Positions 1-13,133 of a DNA stretch of 64,000 nt are shown piece after piece. A program made the translations under genes and the position numbers. The DNA comes from Ceratodon purpureus (taxonomy: Eukaryota > Streptophyta > Bryopsida > Pseudoditrichales > Ditrichaceae): contig CM026428.1 of NCBI GenBank assembly GCA_014871385.1, forward strand, positions 6,489,471 through 6,553,470. The letters are read 5' to 3'. The stretch's first letter is position 1; every line of letters begins with the position of its first letter. Under the pieces are notes generated by a model. It did no database searches, had not been told where the DNA came from, and saw only the letters and a program-made list of their open reading frames with translations.

Positions 1-3000
1 GGCACTTCACGAGTAATGATCTGTTCCGTCAAAAATGAAGCAATAAAATTTTGAAAAGACACAGTCTTCGTACCATGGATCGATCGTAGGCCTCCCGCTC
101 TTCTTTGGTATCAAAAAGCCACTGTGTCGGTGGCTCCGGTACTTTAGGTTCTCCAGCTAGCCTCTGCAGTGTCTTTTGAAGATCACTTGTATCCACAGCT
201 TTGTCGGTCACACCTGCTACATTCTGAGTGATGTACAATCAGTAAAACTGACACATGTGGATTAGGCATATGAAAAGAAGAGGAGGTGAAGGGAAGACTT
301 TAGAAGTACAAATAAATTCAGTGAAAGATAAGCTAGGAAGATGCACTATTACAATGAAATGCTTCTTCTTTGCAGTCTTCATTTTCTACGTTTTAGATGG
401 ATCCTATTCGGATTCAACTACAGCCAGGAGTTTCATATTGAATCCCTCTTTTTATTCAAATCTAGCTTTCCAAGGAAACTTGTAACAAGCATAGAAGAGG
501 CTGTAGTGAGTAACCAGATAGGTAAAGAGCACTTTGGTACCTGAGCGCAGAGTAGCTGCTCCTTCAAAAGACTTGGATGGTGGCGACAAGTCCCTCTTTA
601 CGTCTGCCTCATTCCGCTTCCTTGGAGAGTTATCTAAGCTCTGTCCATGATTTTGCAAAGAAGGTAGGAGTGGCATAACCTTCTTCTTAACCAAGCGACC
701 ACCAGTAAGAGCCGCCAAAAGGAGTTTACCTTCACTCTTCTGACCAGCTTCTTCAAGAAGAGCAAAATTTATTCCACTGCAAAGTCTCTGATTGCCCCGC
801 GCTGATAGTTTTCCTTCGTAGGGCAATTGCTGTTTCCGAAAGAGAAATGGACACCTCATCAAACAGACTCATAAAAGAAGGCAAGTTAATATCGATATTT
901 AATCACGTTAACTGATGTGTACTACAAAAAGTGAGGCTGCAGCAGCAGAAACGTTCTTGGAATTTTGAATGGTATTTGATAACAAACAGATGTTCTTGTT
1001 TAGACAGTCTGGCCAATAATATTCAGCAATTTCCACCGGCTTAAGAAAGCCTGTTCCATAAACTTATCAAAATACTCACCTTGTTCTTGACTCCGAGAAC
1101 ACTGAGACGTAGTGGAGCAGTGAGACCCTCGGAGTGGAGATGGCCACCTCGTGGTTCCACGTTTTCCACCATGATTGTCATTCTGATTCCTCTCAAGCTT
1201 TTGAATAACTAGTAAGGAATCGTTGGGCACAGAGATCCGCCTCCATTGAAGTCAATGAACAGTTGTATCTCACAAGATTTTGTTCACTCTGGCAGTTCAA
1301 CTAACAGCAGCTTCATCTCCTTGCCATACCTCAATCACTACTCCAGGGCTTGAGGTACGTACACTATGCAACTTCGAACGCGTTTCGCAACTGCAAGTCT
1401 CGAAGAACATAATCCTTTCCTGTTTTTGCGGAGAATTAATCACAGAATCTCCAACCCAGGTCCTAGTTCCTCCCCGGCCCGCCAAAAACTTTCACGCCTC
1501 CACCTGAGCTAACCAGCTCCGTGCAAAAAAGGGATCGACAGAATATCTCTGCATCTGAGTAATACAGCAACTCCAACATCATCTTGAAACATTGGAAATT
1601 ACCGAACTCAACCTCATGGATCCTGTCTATATAATTATACTCCTTCAATTTCAGAGTAGGCAACCCTAGGTTGCATCGCATTTATCTAAAGGCTACTCCA
1701 TGGGTGGCGATGTACAATGAGGAATCCCAACTAGCACAGAGCGGGATTATAGTCATGGCCTTCAAACTTCTTACTTTTTCAAGCTCGCTTCCTTCTTCAA
1801 CCTTCACAGCTATTGTGCTGAGATGAGCAAGCATTACCACAAGTTCTCAAATTGAAACTAACATCCGCAGAATGGCCACTACATCAAAACCCTGATTTGA
1901 GCTTTTGATCAGCTCATTATCTCGGAAGAGTCGAGAAGGAGCCACTGGTGCAACATCCTGAAATCACCACTTCACACAATTAATCAACAGTTCATTTGAT
2001 AATTCAGGGCTAACTGGCTGACAGTTCACTCAGCGATGCGTTTTGCAGCCGTTCGGAGCTCCTACCAAGCCAAAGTTCGAGAAATACCTCTTAAAATCAC
2101 ATCACGACACATACTGCGCCAAGAAGATCCTGCAACAGCCTACTGTAAGAGCTTTGCATCATCCATCTCAGCATAGATGATCAGAAGCAATCGCCCAAGT
2201 TGTTGCTCCAGGATCATTCAGCAATGACCTGCGGTATTCAAACAGCCGCTTCTGGAAGGAAGCTGACGTGTTACGTTCGCTGAAGGTGTAGCTTCTGTTT
2301 TAACGCAATTAATGGGAATCAAATGAAGTTGGTCATAGTTTCCGCTCAGAGCTGCTTGGGCACTAAAATTCAATGTCGTGGATGATTTCAATCAGTTGGA
2401 TTCAGCACTCACAGCACATATCTAGTTCTAATGGCGTTAAAAATCTCCATTCTTTGATACTGAAAAAAAATCCTTTGTGAACAGGCACACAGGCAGTGGA
2501 TAGGTCCTCACTTTCTCCCTCATTTGTAATATGCAGTTTAGCTACATGTAAAAAACGTGATGTCCATTGAAAAATTCAGTTTGACAGTCGTAACTTATAT
2601 TGTGCAATGAGCAAAATCATCAAGAGGGAGACATTCTTATGTTCTTTCAAGGCACTAATTGAAGTTCTGTTCTCATGAATATTCGATGGTCAACAACCAA
2701 TTCATAAAGTACAAAGGAACGCATTAAATATATGTGCTTCACAAACATGGAAAACCTAAACCACAATACGTACTATAATGATTCTGGATTAGGCTGGATC
2801 GTTTCCAACTTGGAATCATGAAGAATTGGAGTAAGTTATTCCACAGAGTACAGGAGGCGGGGTGGTTGGCCATAACCGTTTCCATGTGCCCTCATACGTG
2901 TCTTGCTCGTCTCAAGCCCTAAAACGTGAGAACGTTTAAATATGATGAATGAGCATAGTGGCTCTGCATTATTCGACTCTTAAAGCATCACGAAGCACAG

Positions 3001-3669
3001 GCGAGAACTACAAAGCTGCTGAATTACTGAAACATTTTTCGCTCTTGTGCTGCTGCGCTATCCTCCTGTACACCTAACTTTCCAAAGTAAGAGAAGCACA
3101 CCTGTATAACTTTGTCTCGTGTCCGGCGTCATCAACCTCTTTTCAGAAATGAGACCGTTTCTCCTGTTTCCGAATCCTGAAAAATGCAACAAACAGATTG
3201 GAATCTGCATATTCTGAAAGAAAACTAAGAGTCTATGTTGATGCAGCTTAGGATTAAAGCAAAAAAAAAAAACTCCAAGAACCCGGTTTATAATCACAAA
3301 TTTAATACCACTCCAATGCAAAACTGTTCGCATATCAATCATTCCTGATAAAAAATTGGACGGAGCTTTTTAAGCAGAATTCAACTCGAAAAATGTGTGT
3401 GCATCTCATCCTTTCACCATCTTACGTTCCGGAAAACATCAGTCTAAAGATCAGTTCAAGGCAGAGAAAAACATGTCGATAATATTACTAAGCAGTCAAT
3501 AACCAAAGCTCTTTGAATCGTGCTCTATACTTACCACATCTGATGTAATGCAGCATTCGAGAGATTTTTTGGATAAGCTGATATGAGAATCGATGGCATC
3601 GATTGCAGCAGGCCCACCAAAATCAAGAGAGGCAGCCGGATTGTAGCCAAGAAGTTTTCGATCCGCCAT
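1..3669 (-). CDS. Unrecognised multi-exon plant gene, 3' end cut by window edge
   Basis: I do not recognise the family. The likely first exon is 3669-3535 (starts MADRKLLGYNPAASLDFGG, 45 codons, then GTAAGT). Downstream exons with matching phases are 1208-1080 (contains PRGGHLHSEGLTAPLRLSVL), 829-541 (contains LLLAALTGGRLVKKKVMPLL) and 216-74 (contains KTLQRLAGEPKVPEPPTQWL), possibly followed by 20-<1. The 1208/829/216 joins keep one frame, which is strong evidence for coding. An exon from 1957 (DVAPVAPSRLFRDNELIKS) and a piece ending at a GTAAGA donor near 1766 (TIAVKVEEGSELEK) also look coding, but I could not connect them in phase, so 3.5-1.2 kb is unresolved. The visible part is soluble, charged and Ser/Pro-rich near the 541 end, with no membrane segment or known catalytic motif. 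Confidence 0.55.
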
Positions 3670-6600
3670 AGCAACCAATTAACACAAAATAACTCCAATG
3701 CTGACCGTCTTCAGCAGGATACACAACAGGAATCAAGCAATGTAGAGCATCACCTCCACACAGAATCTCCAATCTGGTCCAGAGTTTGCTAACCCTAAGA
3801 AAAGCAGCAGCAATACTAAGTTCCCCACAGATACAGCGATGTTACGAACATTGGATGTCCACGCTCCACCCGCCGCAGTTCCTCACAATTACATATCACA
3901 CCCAATGTCGCAGCATTTGCAATGCGACTCCAATTCTCCGTGGCCTTGCACGAGATTCGAGCACTAAGGTTGGTTGCAGACTGCGGGCAAGCCCTAATCT
4001 AGAGCTCCAGGCGCAATGGCGCGAGCTTCCTTCACTCGCGGTAAAGGCTCTTCTCCCGAAACTTCAAATTGTACAACCATGCATCGTTCTTTTCTTCCTC
4101 TATCTTGACTTCGCATCAAGGAGAACCTGAAAATTCCAATGATAAGAATAAACCATTCCCTGAGATCCAGTTTACAGATGAGAGACTCATTTCTCTACCT
4201 CTCATATCAATTTCAATTGTAGCAGTAGAGCACACTGTGCAATATAATGTTAGTTCAAGCAACAAGCGCATTGCAGGCAAGTCATCCCTCATTGAAACGA
4301 CTTTGATATACTCAACGATCTAAGAAAAACTTCACCACTAGTCATTAGGAGTTGAAACTCGGTGCCATTCATAGGTCTGGTCTACACAAAACGCCTGATC
4401 CTCCAAATCTTAAGTCTACCAGTGCACATCAATCAGTCCATGAAACCATCTCCATAGAACCACCTTCTTGATGTCAAAACATGTGCAAATGCACCAAAAC
4501 CTCCCGTATTATCATGCCGGAAGAACATCACCTCACTCTCAGTGACATCACACAAACTCTAAGACCTAAAAGCCTCTAACTACTACGTTTCCAGTTGAAA
4601 CTCAGCCTCATGACCAACTGCTTCCAACCTCACTCGAAAAATCACTCCAATAAAGAACTTCTAAAACCTCCAAACCTCTAACAACCTTAGAAGGTGAATA
4701 CACGATGAGATTTCGGACACGACATGCCGCAGAGGAGACTTACCAGCATACAAATATTATGAACGTCATCGTGTAGACGGATTCCCATGCTCCTCCGCCG
4801 TAGCACCTGACAATCACATAATTTCACATACCATGTCATAAATCCGCAAGGAAAGAAGCGCTATCCATAGAGACGGACGTCAGTAACACACTGAGATATG
4901 AGTAAACGAAATCACTGTCACAAAGCAATTAAAACGAAGTCGGTCTAACTTATGATGATCGGGAGATGAAACAGAGCTTGCAAACTGATGATCAACATAC
5001 AATCATGTCTAAGCTACGAGATCCACCAAACTGAGAGAGATGTAATGAATCCATCACCTCTACTGTGCAGTAATCGGTGAGTGCAGTCACGCCTCCGGTG
5101 GATGGCTGCCATGCCTGATGCCTTGCCATGCCATGCCATGGCTTCCACTAAGTTAGGTTTAATTGCATCCATCCGCAAAGAGACCTGCAAAGTTCGCTCC
5201 TCGATCGGAAGTACGTCGACACATGAGCCTTGACAGGCGACTCGCGAGGGAGGTTTTGCCTGAGGTTTTTCACAAGACAATTTGGTCACTGTCTGTGGAC
5301 TTCGACTTCGCTTTCATGGAACTCGTGATTTTGGCTCCACTAATTACTCTGGCTACTCTAATTTCAGACATTTCAGAGATCATTGCTACTAAAATTTACC
5401 ATCTACGGTAGCCGGTAGGAACATCCATTCATAACTGCAACCCAATCCTAACCCCTATAGTATCACTAAAAAAAGTGCCACGTTGTGAACCTAAACTTGA
5501 ACACAACTTTACTAGAGTTTCACTGGAACCAATATTGAGATGGAACCAATGTGATGGAACCAATGTGATGGAAGTATTGAGAAGTTTTGTCAGGGTTTCT
5601 TTTCAATAACTCTACAGTTTTGAATGAGATGGAAGTATTGACAAGTTTTGTCAGGGTTCCTTTGGGTAAGTCTACAGTTTTGAATAGGTGTCTACAACAT
5701 CTTGACTTCAAAAATTTGTGTAAAATTGCTCTTGCCTCCAAGAATTCTAATTCTAAGACCAAGCACTTCGTCTCCAATTTACTAACACATTCATAATTCC
5801 ACTTTATGCTCTTTGTACTCCCAAGTTACCATTTCCCTTGTAGCGACATGAGTGGGTATGCATACCTTACGGACCATTTTTGGGAGAGGGGGAAGGATAA
5901 AAATCCTTGATGAGAATGTCTCCAAATGTTAATTCAACATCTAAAAGGTCGTGTATTAATAAATCATATCAGTTTATAAAAAACATCTAATAATTTATAT
6001 TTAGATATCGCATATAACGAAAATAATTGTAGTTTTAATTGGGGATACAAGTGTTTATTCTAGGTTTCAAGCACTCTTATTTGTGGTTATGTTCACTATT
6101 TTATATGTTAGAAAGCTTTGATTCTCAAATTCAGAGAGCAATTATTAAATTGAGACAAAGCATTATATATTTAATCTTTCTAATTATTTTGAAAACAGGT
6201 GACGATGATTAAATGATTACCACAATAACATGCATTCTATTTAAGTTTAAAGTCTTACTTTCAAATATCATGATATGATCAGCAAATCATTCAAATAATA
6301 TAATTGATTTGTAATAACCATATTTCTTTACTTACAATAATACAAAGTTTTAAACAAAGAAAATGGAATTTGAAAATTCGGTGATAAAATTTCAGAAAAT
6401 ATAATTAAAAATTGTTGGATTAGAAAATCTAATTTCAAATTCCAAAAAATACATAATAAAATTATAAAAGGAATATAAAAAGAATCTATTAATTAAACTA
6501 AATATCATCATTTTAAAATATGTTCTATGAGTGTTCCACATTTGATTCTAATTTAAAAAACAACATCCACAAGATCATGAATTATTATTCGTTATGTATA

Positions 6601-7450
6601 TTTAAAATTAAATTATAGTGTAAGATGATAAAATTTGAACTTGTATCATTAGGAATGTTAAGCTTAAAAATTTAGAGTAGTTTATTAAAAGACATTTGAA
6701 AAGAAATGTAGAACAAGTATTATGTTCTATCACTATAATTTATATTCAAGAAGATATTGTTCATTTCAAAAATAGTTGAATACTTATTTGACTAAATAAT
6801 TTATGTTACAAGAATGAATTTTTGATTAGTCAAGAAACTTACAATGTATATCAAGAATATTTAACTAACTTTGTATTCAATATTAAAGTAATGAAAAAGA
6901 GTGATATGGTGGCTCCACTATGGACTTTTATTGAATTCTCATTTAATTAATACCTCATTATAGATACTTCCCACATGTTATGTTTTTTTAAGAAAAGGTG
7001 TTCAATACAATGTATAATGACAATAATACAAAAAGCAATAGAATACATCTAATTCTAATTTCACATATATCAATGTAGTAATTTATGAATCCAAAAAACT
7101 TAGCATATTCAACTCATATCAAATGGAAAATTGAAATGAATCTAATATTACATTTTCTTTAAATATTTAGTTTATAAACATGAAAAATCTTAAAGTATCT
7201 GATTTTGAAAAGGTAGTAAGATACAACATTGTAGACTAGTCTATACGTTAGGATACTAGCAACTTAAGCGGAAAATAATTAATTGTAAATCTACCTAATT
7301 TTCTTCGAAATTCTTCACTCTCTTTGCCCAAAAAAAGTAATTTAAATTATGGTGCTCGTAATGGAATGTGACAGTTCTGAAAAGTACACTGCATAGTTTA
7401 AGTTAAAACAGCGCAACTTTGAGATATTATTTTTCGAACTCCCTAACTAC
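3670..7450. other. Intergenic region, AT-rich in its second half
   Basis: No convincing gene was found. 3.7-5.4 kb has ordinary base composition and only short, unsupported ORFs. 5.9-7.4 kb is strongly AT-rich, with stop codons in every frame and no clear repeat boundaries. A 61-bp tandem duplication lies at 5567-5686. The promoter of the minus-strand gene starting at 3669 is presumably within the first kilobase. Confidence 0.6.
5567..5686. repeat. Tandem duplication, period 61 bp, two copies
   Basis: The unit beginning GATGGAAGTATTGA at 5567 recurs at 5628. Both copies carry AAGTTTTGTCAGGGTT and CTACAGTTTTGAAT at the same spacing, with a few substitutions. A shorter duplicated piece (GGAACCAATGTGAT) lies immediately upstream. 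It is not coding. Confidence 0.75.
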
Positions 7451-7864
7451 TTTTTACACTTAGATTATTATTAGGCAAAGCAGTGCCCAAGCTGCTAGTA
7501 ACCTACGGTACGAAGTGGAACCATGACAATCTGAAAAATGTGAAAAAATCAAAACATGACTCACAACCGCGGGCACGGGCATCCACGCACTCGGCAGTCT
7601 CACAACGCCCTATCACCAAACCGAGTCCCAAAGGAATGTCGAACAGCGCCGCGAACTCTCGAAGCACCAAGAGTTGGCAAAACAACCGAGAGTCTGTTCT
7701 CGACTGAGAACTATCCGATAGCCAGACGATACTACTCCGATACCCTTCGAATACCATGCTAATACCCGCTTCATACATCGGCGCTCGCGTCAAGAATAAT
7801 ACATTGCAGGCTGCGCACAACCCCGAAAGCAAACGACAGACGGCGAGACGGAGGCCGAGACGAA

Positions 7865-7883
7865 GACGACGACGACGACGACG
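7865..7883 (+). repeat. (GAC)n trinucleotide tract in 5' leader
   Basis: Six GAC units form a short microsatellite about 75 bp upstream of the start codon at 7960. It is probably in the 5' untranslated region of the small gene that follows. Confidence 0.6.
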
Positions 7884-7959
7884 CAGCCTCACCAACTTGA
7901 CTCAAGTGTTGCAGAGCAGAGCAGCGGATCAGAGCACATCGGGAGCTCGACAGGACCCG

Positions 7960-9499
7960 ATGATGGCGAGCTCGGACGCCATGGAGGCCGCGGCCTACGC
8001 TGCCAAGTACCGCAAGTACGAGCGCGACTACCTGCGCCGCATCAACCACCTCTACTTCTCTGGCAAGGCGCCTGACAACGGTAACACCTTGCAACCAATT
8101 CACTCCATGGGGTTGCTTGCTCATTGCCTGCGTCATCTGTGTTCCAGATCAGGGACCACATCACGTCGACTGTTCTTGTCGTAGTCCAGGTCAATTATGG
8201 TGTATGTGTGTATATGTTGTATGTGGTGGATCATGTTGTGGGTTTGGGTTTAGTGAGGTCAGGTTGAGGTTGAGGTTTGGGTGTAGAGGGGTTGGATTGG
8301 GTGTAGAGGTGAGTTATGGATGTTGTTGATGGAGTGGTTTAGTGATGGAGTGGTGTTGACATGGATGTGTTTTCCATGGATAGGAGTCATTTGTTGCTGG
8401 AATTGGGATGGTGTTGTGTTGGTTTTACTGTAGAGGAGTGGCGTTGCGGAGTCTTCTGTGTTGTTGACGGTTCGTTGGTAGGCTTTCAGTGTTGTTGAAC
8501 TCGTGATTTTTCATTAGTTGCCGCATGGGAGTTTTGTGTGGTTTGGGAGTATCGTTATGTTGTTTGGGTTTATGGAGCTGAAATTATTGCTGGATGCTTT
8601 GTCTAACCCCAAATAGAGAAGTGGTGGTGTGTCGTATAAAAAAGTGTTCGTTAATTGAGTGGAATAATTGGTCTGAAGGTGTTGTTTCAGTTCCTGCAGT
8701 CAAGACGTTATGAGGTTATGAGGTTTTTTGTGTAGTTATCATTTTCCAATTTTTCCTTTGAGATATGCCACCATTGATTTCTTGTGTTTGCTAAACGCGA
8801 CGCAGTTCAGATACTGTGTGCTTCTTGAACATATTGGGGAATTGATGACCTATTGTGGTAGATTGAAATCAAGTTTTGTTGCTACTGTCTGCAATCAGTG
8901 ATATTTTCATGGACTCGATGTCAGAAATACTCAGGATATTTCTGAATGGCATGATTGAAATATAGTTTTTCAGAAATGTGCTGATGAAGTGGATGTTGTA
9001 GGAGATATGTTTGAGGACGTGTCTACCGTTGACGACTTTGTAATCAAGGAAAGCAAGTAAGTAATTCTTTGCTGATAACTAGAAGGTCGCCTTCCATGAA
9101 TTTATGCTTAAAAATGCTTCGTTGTGTAGAGCTACTCTTGAATGGGTTGGTCGATTAGACTAGTGTGCACGGTTTTCTTTTTCAATTGACCAGGTTTCGA
9201 TACTCTTAGAAAATTTACAATATGTAGTATTATGGGTCTGGGGAGTCGGCAGATGTCTTTTCCTTCAATTTTGTGGGCATGCAAATTCGATGTGTCAGCT
9301 TATCCTGATACGTGAGGTTGGTTTTGTCAGGGAAGCTCCACTGAGGAAGTTCCTCGCCTCGTCAGCTCTTGTAAACAGAGACCCTGGAGCTCCAAAAGTC
9401 GAATCCATGGACATTGATCCAAGCCTACCATCGACCTCAAACAAAAAACCTCAGCGATCCACTCCTGATGGAAGTCGGAAACCAGCTAGGGGTAAATGA
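7960..9499 (+). CDS. Small conserved-looking plant protein of unknown function, 114 aa, three exons
   Basis: Exons are 7960-8080, 9002-9056 and 9331-9499. Phases 1 and 2 join cleanly (345 nt in total), with donors GTAACA and GTAAGT and acceptors TTGTAG and TTGTCAG. The first of two adjacent ATGs (7960, 7963) was chosen. Residues 11-33 (AAYAAKYRKYERDYLRRINH and onward) form a likely charged amphipathic helix followed by YFSGKAPDNGDMFEDVSTVD. The C-terminal third is Lys/Arg/Ser/Pro-rich and probably disordered, ending RKPARGK. The N-terminal pattern recalls short uncharacterised plant proteins, but I cannot name the family. There is no signal peptide or membrane segment. The 5' leader is GC-rich and contains a GAC repeat, as is common for broadly expressed plant genes. 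Confidence 0.75.
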
Positions 9500-10120
9500 G
9501 AACAGTCACAAAATCAACGACCCTCTGCTCCACATGATTATTGAATTGTGTACACAAATCTTGGTGCAGTGGAGCATGATTGAGGTTTTTGGAAGGGTCA
9601 CGTATACGCACATGACTCATTGATACATCAGTTTTGATACCGTCACTTTTTCTTAATTTATGGGAGACATTCCCATTGTTTGCTACTCTGGCCATATTTA
9701 TGACGGCAAGATGTTTCCAGCACGGACCTCGTAACACAGCTCTTTTGCTTTGCATGCTAATTTGCTGTCAATGCTTACCATCTGTCTATTCATACCTGGA
9801 CTTAAATAGTGACAAATTATGAGGCCAGCTATGGATGCTAAGGGAACTTGCATACTTAACGTGTAACAAGTCTCTCCAATTTTTTCCCTGTTGTATGACC
9901 AAACAATTGAGAATGATCAGCAGTACTTCATCTAGTCCACCCGCCTCTACCAATACTGGTATTGACCTAACCAAAGCCCCATGATCAGTATGAGTTACAA
10001 CACAACCTGCTATATCAGAGTCGCTTCTAAACAAATTGCAGCATTGTTTCATTTATTTTTCCATTCTTTAATGGCAGCTGAGGAACTGGCAGCGGCTGAG
10101 CTTGGAGCCTCAAATCCTCA
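9500..10120. other. Convergent intergenic spacer
   Basis: This lies between the stop of the plus-strand 114-aa gene and the stop of the minus-strand GT61 gene, so it holds the two 3' untranslated regions. I see no further gene or repeat in it. Confidence 0.6.
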
Positions 10121-12100
10121 TCATCTTTGCTTTCCCCTGCAAGCACACCTATCAGAATCCTGTTGAACTTCGACCTCGGGCTTCGTCCGCTCTTGCACAG
10201 GTTTTTTCAGTTCACCTATCATGGCATTGAAGTCGGTGACGACATGACGCAGCCAGGCTGAGATGTGAGTGACATTGATTCCAACTGCCAAGTCCTTAAA
10301 ATGCGTCATGCACCGCACATTGTCATTCCCAAATGGACAATCAGCATGGTCCAAATCACGCCAATAACCTTCGTGGGAAACACCTAACCACTCAGCTAAA
10401 TGCTTGTAAATGAACTGTCCATGCCCAGCTAACTCCAGCCACCCCTTGGGAAACATTTCCATCACTCTGCCCCCCGGACTCATGAAGATCATGTTCGTGA
10501 GTTGCGCACCATGTACCGATACCAAAATGTCTGTCCGGCTCATGATTTCAGCCTGCATGTCACCAGCTCACATCTCCACCATCTGTTAAAATTTTCATTA
10601 ACAAAATTTGCAGAAATTCTCACAATTACTAAAAAACAAATGATAAGAACTGAGCTGACTAACAACAGCTTTTGATATCTTGCTCCAACTTCGTCAAGGT
10701 TGATTGTGAACTCAGCCCAAAGATCTATCACTGAAGTAGCTCAAGCTCTATCAAATCGGGCATGGGGTTGATCAGGAAAGAGTTTGGATTCTAGAGCTAC
10801 CTGTTCACAAAATGTGAGGGTGGAGATGTGCATTGTGCTCCATTCACAGCCTTGAATGCGACCGCATTCGGCAGCAATCACAGCCTCCCATTCTGTCTGA
10901 TTCTTCCACTCTCGAGTCCCATTTCTCGCCATCAATGTGATGCGCACACGCTGCTTCTCGCTCTGCTTGAAACTTGTGACGGGGATTTTACAATACTGGC
11001 GTACAAGGCACCTCACTTCCGTGAAAATCTCCTGCAGGTCGGTGTGCGGGACACCTCCAATTCCAGTCCGCGAGACGACGGCTCTTTGGAAGCATATCGG
11101 CCGGTCACCGACTTCCATTTGATAAGGTACAACGGGCAGGCCAGCAGCTGTGAACACCTAGAGGTTTTTCGAGTACCACGATGAGAACTCCTCAACTACA
11201 TTGCAATTAAGTCTCGAAAATGATACCCAATTTCTAAACCTAAACCAAGCTAGAGTTCATGTTAGGAGCAGACACTACCTGTGTGATCCACCCGCCCATG
11301 CGTCGCCGGAGCTCGCTCCAATGGTACAACAACAGCCGATCTGCGTGCGCACATCCATTCACCTTCTTCCAGTACACGAATTGCACCAAGTTGTACATCG
11401 AATGCCATGGGTTTTCGAAGTCATATTGCGTCTCAGAAATGAGCGTAGTGCCTTCGAGAAAAATGTGATCCCTCGACAGTGCGTCCTCCCATGTGTATGT
11501 GTAAAAGTTTCGAGTTCCATTACTGGTGCTGTTGCCTAAGAAACAGAGGAGCCTCCCATTGGAGAGTGCAGATGGGAATTCGAACAGCTGAGGAGGACCT
11601 TGCGCCATTCCTCGATCCGGCATGTCGGAGAGAAATCCAAGGATACTGAACTTCGACAGATCCTTCAAGGGCTTCCATGTTGGCGTCTCCACAAGATGGC
11701 TTACAAGCTGGCCTTTCAGCTTCTCGTTCTCCGACCTGATAACTTCGAACTCGTGCTGCAATTGCGCATCAGTTGCTTGGAGTTTCTCAACTAGAATCGT
11801 CTCAAGATGTTTCACAGCGCGTTCTAGGTTACGCAAATGAGGAATATCTGAGGCCACCTTCTCAATTCCCTTCTCTATTGGCATTTCAACTTCTGAAGTC
11901 TCCGAGTCAAACTGAAAATCATTTTGCAGCGTAGTACGCCGTGCACCTAGAGGAAATCGACCATGAAGATGACTAGCTGCATGAAAAGTAGTACTAATCT
12001 GCCATAATCCGAACAACATGGCGAAGGCTATGACTAAACCAGGCAAAGTTCGCCAACTTCGCCTCCGCTTGAGCACACCTCCAGACATGGGTATCGCCAT
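10121..12100 (-). CDS. GT61-family glycosyltransferase (type II Golgi membrane protein), 536 aa
   Basis: Three phase-0 exons: 12100-11279 (274 codons), 11157-10801 (119) and 10552-10121 (143 plus stop). The N terminus is cytosolic and basic (VLKRRRSWR), followed by one signal-anchor near residues 18-38, so a Golgi type II topology is expected. A heptad-like Glu/Lys/Leu-rich stem follows (about residues 75-140). The lumenal domain holds the GT61 signature HGAQLTN at about 407-413 with MIFMSPGGRVMEMFP just after it, as in plant xylan arabinosyl/xylosyltransferases and EOGT-like enzymes. Known GT61 enzymes add pentoses or GlcNAc to wall polysaccharides or glycoproteins; the acceptor here cannot be told from sequence. 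Length is normal for the family. A sequon-like NGT and several conserved Cys residues sit in the lumenal part. Exon joins are clean and no defect is visible. Confidence 0.9.
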
Positions 12101-13133
12101 TTTCTTCTAAAAATCAAACCTGAAACAGAACTGTTCCAGATGGTACCTGGTTGTGAACCCGTACAGGAAAACGATTTTCAAATAAACCCCGAGATTGTTC
12201 GAGGTGCAAAAACTCTCGGTTAAGCGATCACAACGATAACATAACCGATGCAGAGTTTCTTCTCTTTCTCGAAATTCCATAACGTGTTTTGGGGCTCTTC
12301 CACATCAATGTGTCCGCATCAGGGCATATACTCTCCAATGTGAAGTCCTGACAAACTTCACTGTTACCGCTGATGATGGTATTACCATCTGCACGATCAC
12401 ATGTGTAAAACATTCTTACATGCATATTGCACCGCAGCTAACTTACACTGAATCCCATCTGGGTGAATTCGTAGTAACAGGAAAATAATACCATGGACAC
12501 AAGCCTAACAGATTACCTTGACGTAGTATTGTGGCCAAATCAGAAGAGAGTTTTTCAATGTAGCAAGTTTGTTACCCACCGGAAGTAGACGTTACCCCAT
12601 AGTTACCTCATTGTAATCTGTCCATGGGTTGTTCCGAGATTCACCTTGTTGACCATATCTGCATTATGATTGTAGCGGCGTTTTTTAGGAAGTGGTCCGA
12701 TAGGATCACTCATGAGACTGGCATGAAAGGAGGTACAGTGATCTTTTCTAACGGAAATTGGAATGCTCCCAGTGACTTGTGATTGCTGCACATGGGATCT
12801 GACTGTTTGAGAGGAGAAACATTTGACCAGGAAAGACAGGTGGGACTGGTTCAACGCCATAAGTTATGGCTTCAGGAGCAACCTTGGTCAGAAAAAGGAT
12901 ACGGAAATTGATGATCAGTCTCTCTTTCGAGATCTGGGAGCAAATTTAAAATGCTTCAATTCGAAGGGATTCCAGTGTCTCAGGTTAACAAGTTGACAAC
13001 ATCACGTGATATAGAAGAGGTCGAATTTCAGAACGATTATACAATCCTTTTCTGTACCTGAAGCTGTCCTTCCAAAACCTCGGTCTCTAAGGAAGTGTGA
13101 CGCAAGTATTACTTGAAATGCAGATCATGCAGT
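12101..13133. other. Upstream region of the GT61 gene
   Basis: Presumed promoter and 5' leader of the minus-strand GT61 gene. Two minus-strand open stretches occur here, 12860-12607 (ends at a good GTAACT donor) and 12425-12228, but their phases do not join. They may be non-coding leader exons or chance ORFs. Confidence 0.4.

Noticed and set aside
5014-5289. 91-codon minus-strand ORF
   Set aside because: Contains simple CCATG repeats and no recognisable domain.
12228-12860. Short minus-strand gene upstream of GT61
   Set aside because: The first open piece ends at a good donor, but no acceptor restores the frame; more likely leader exons or chance.
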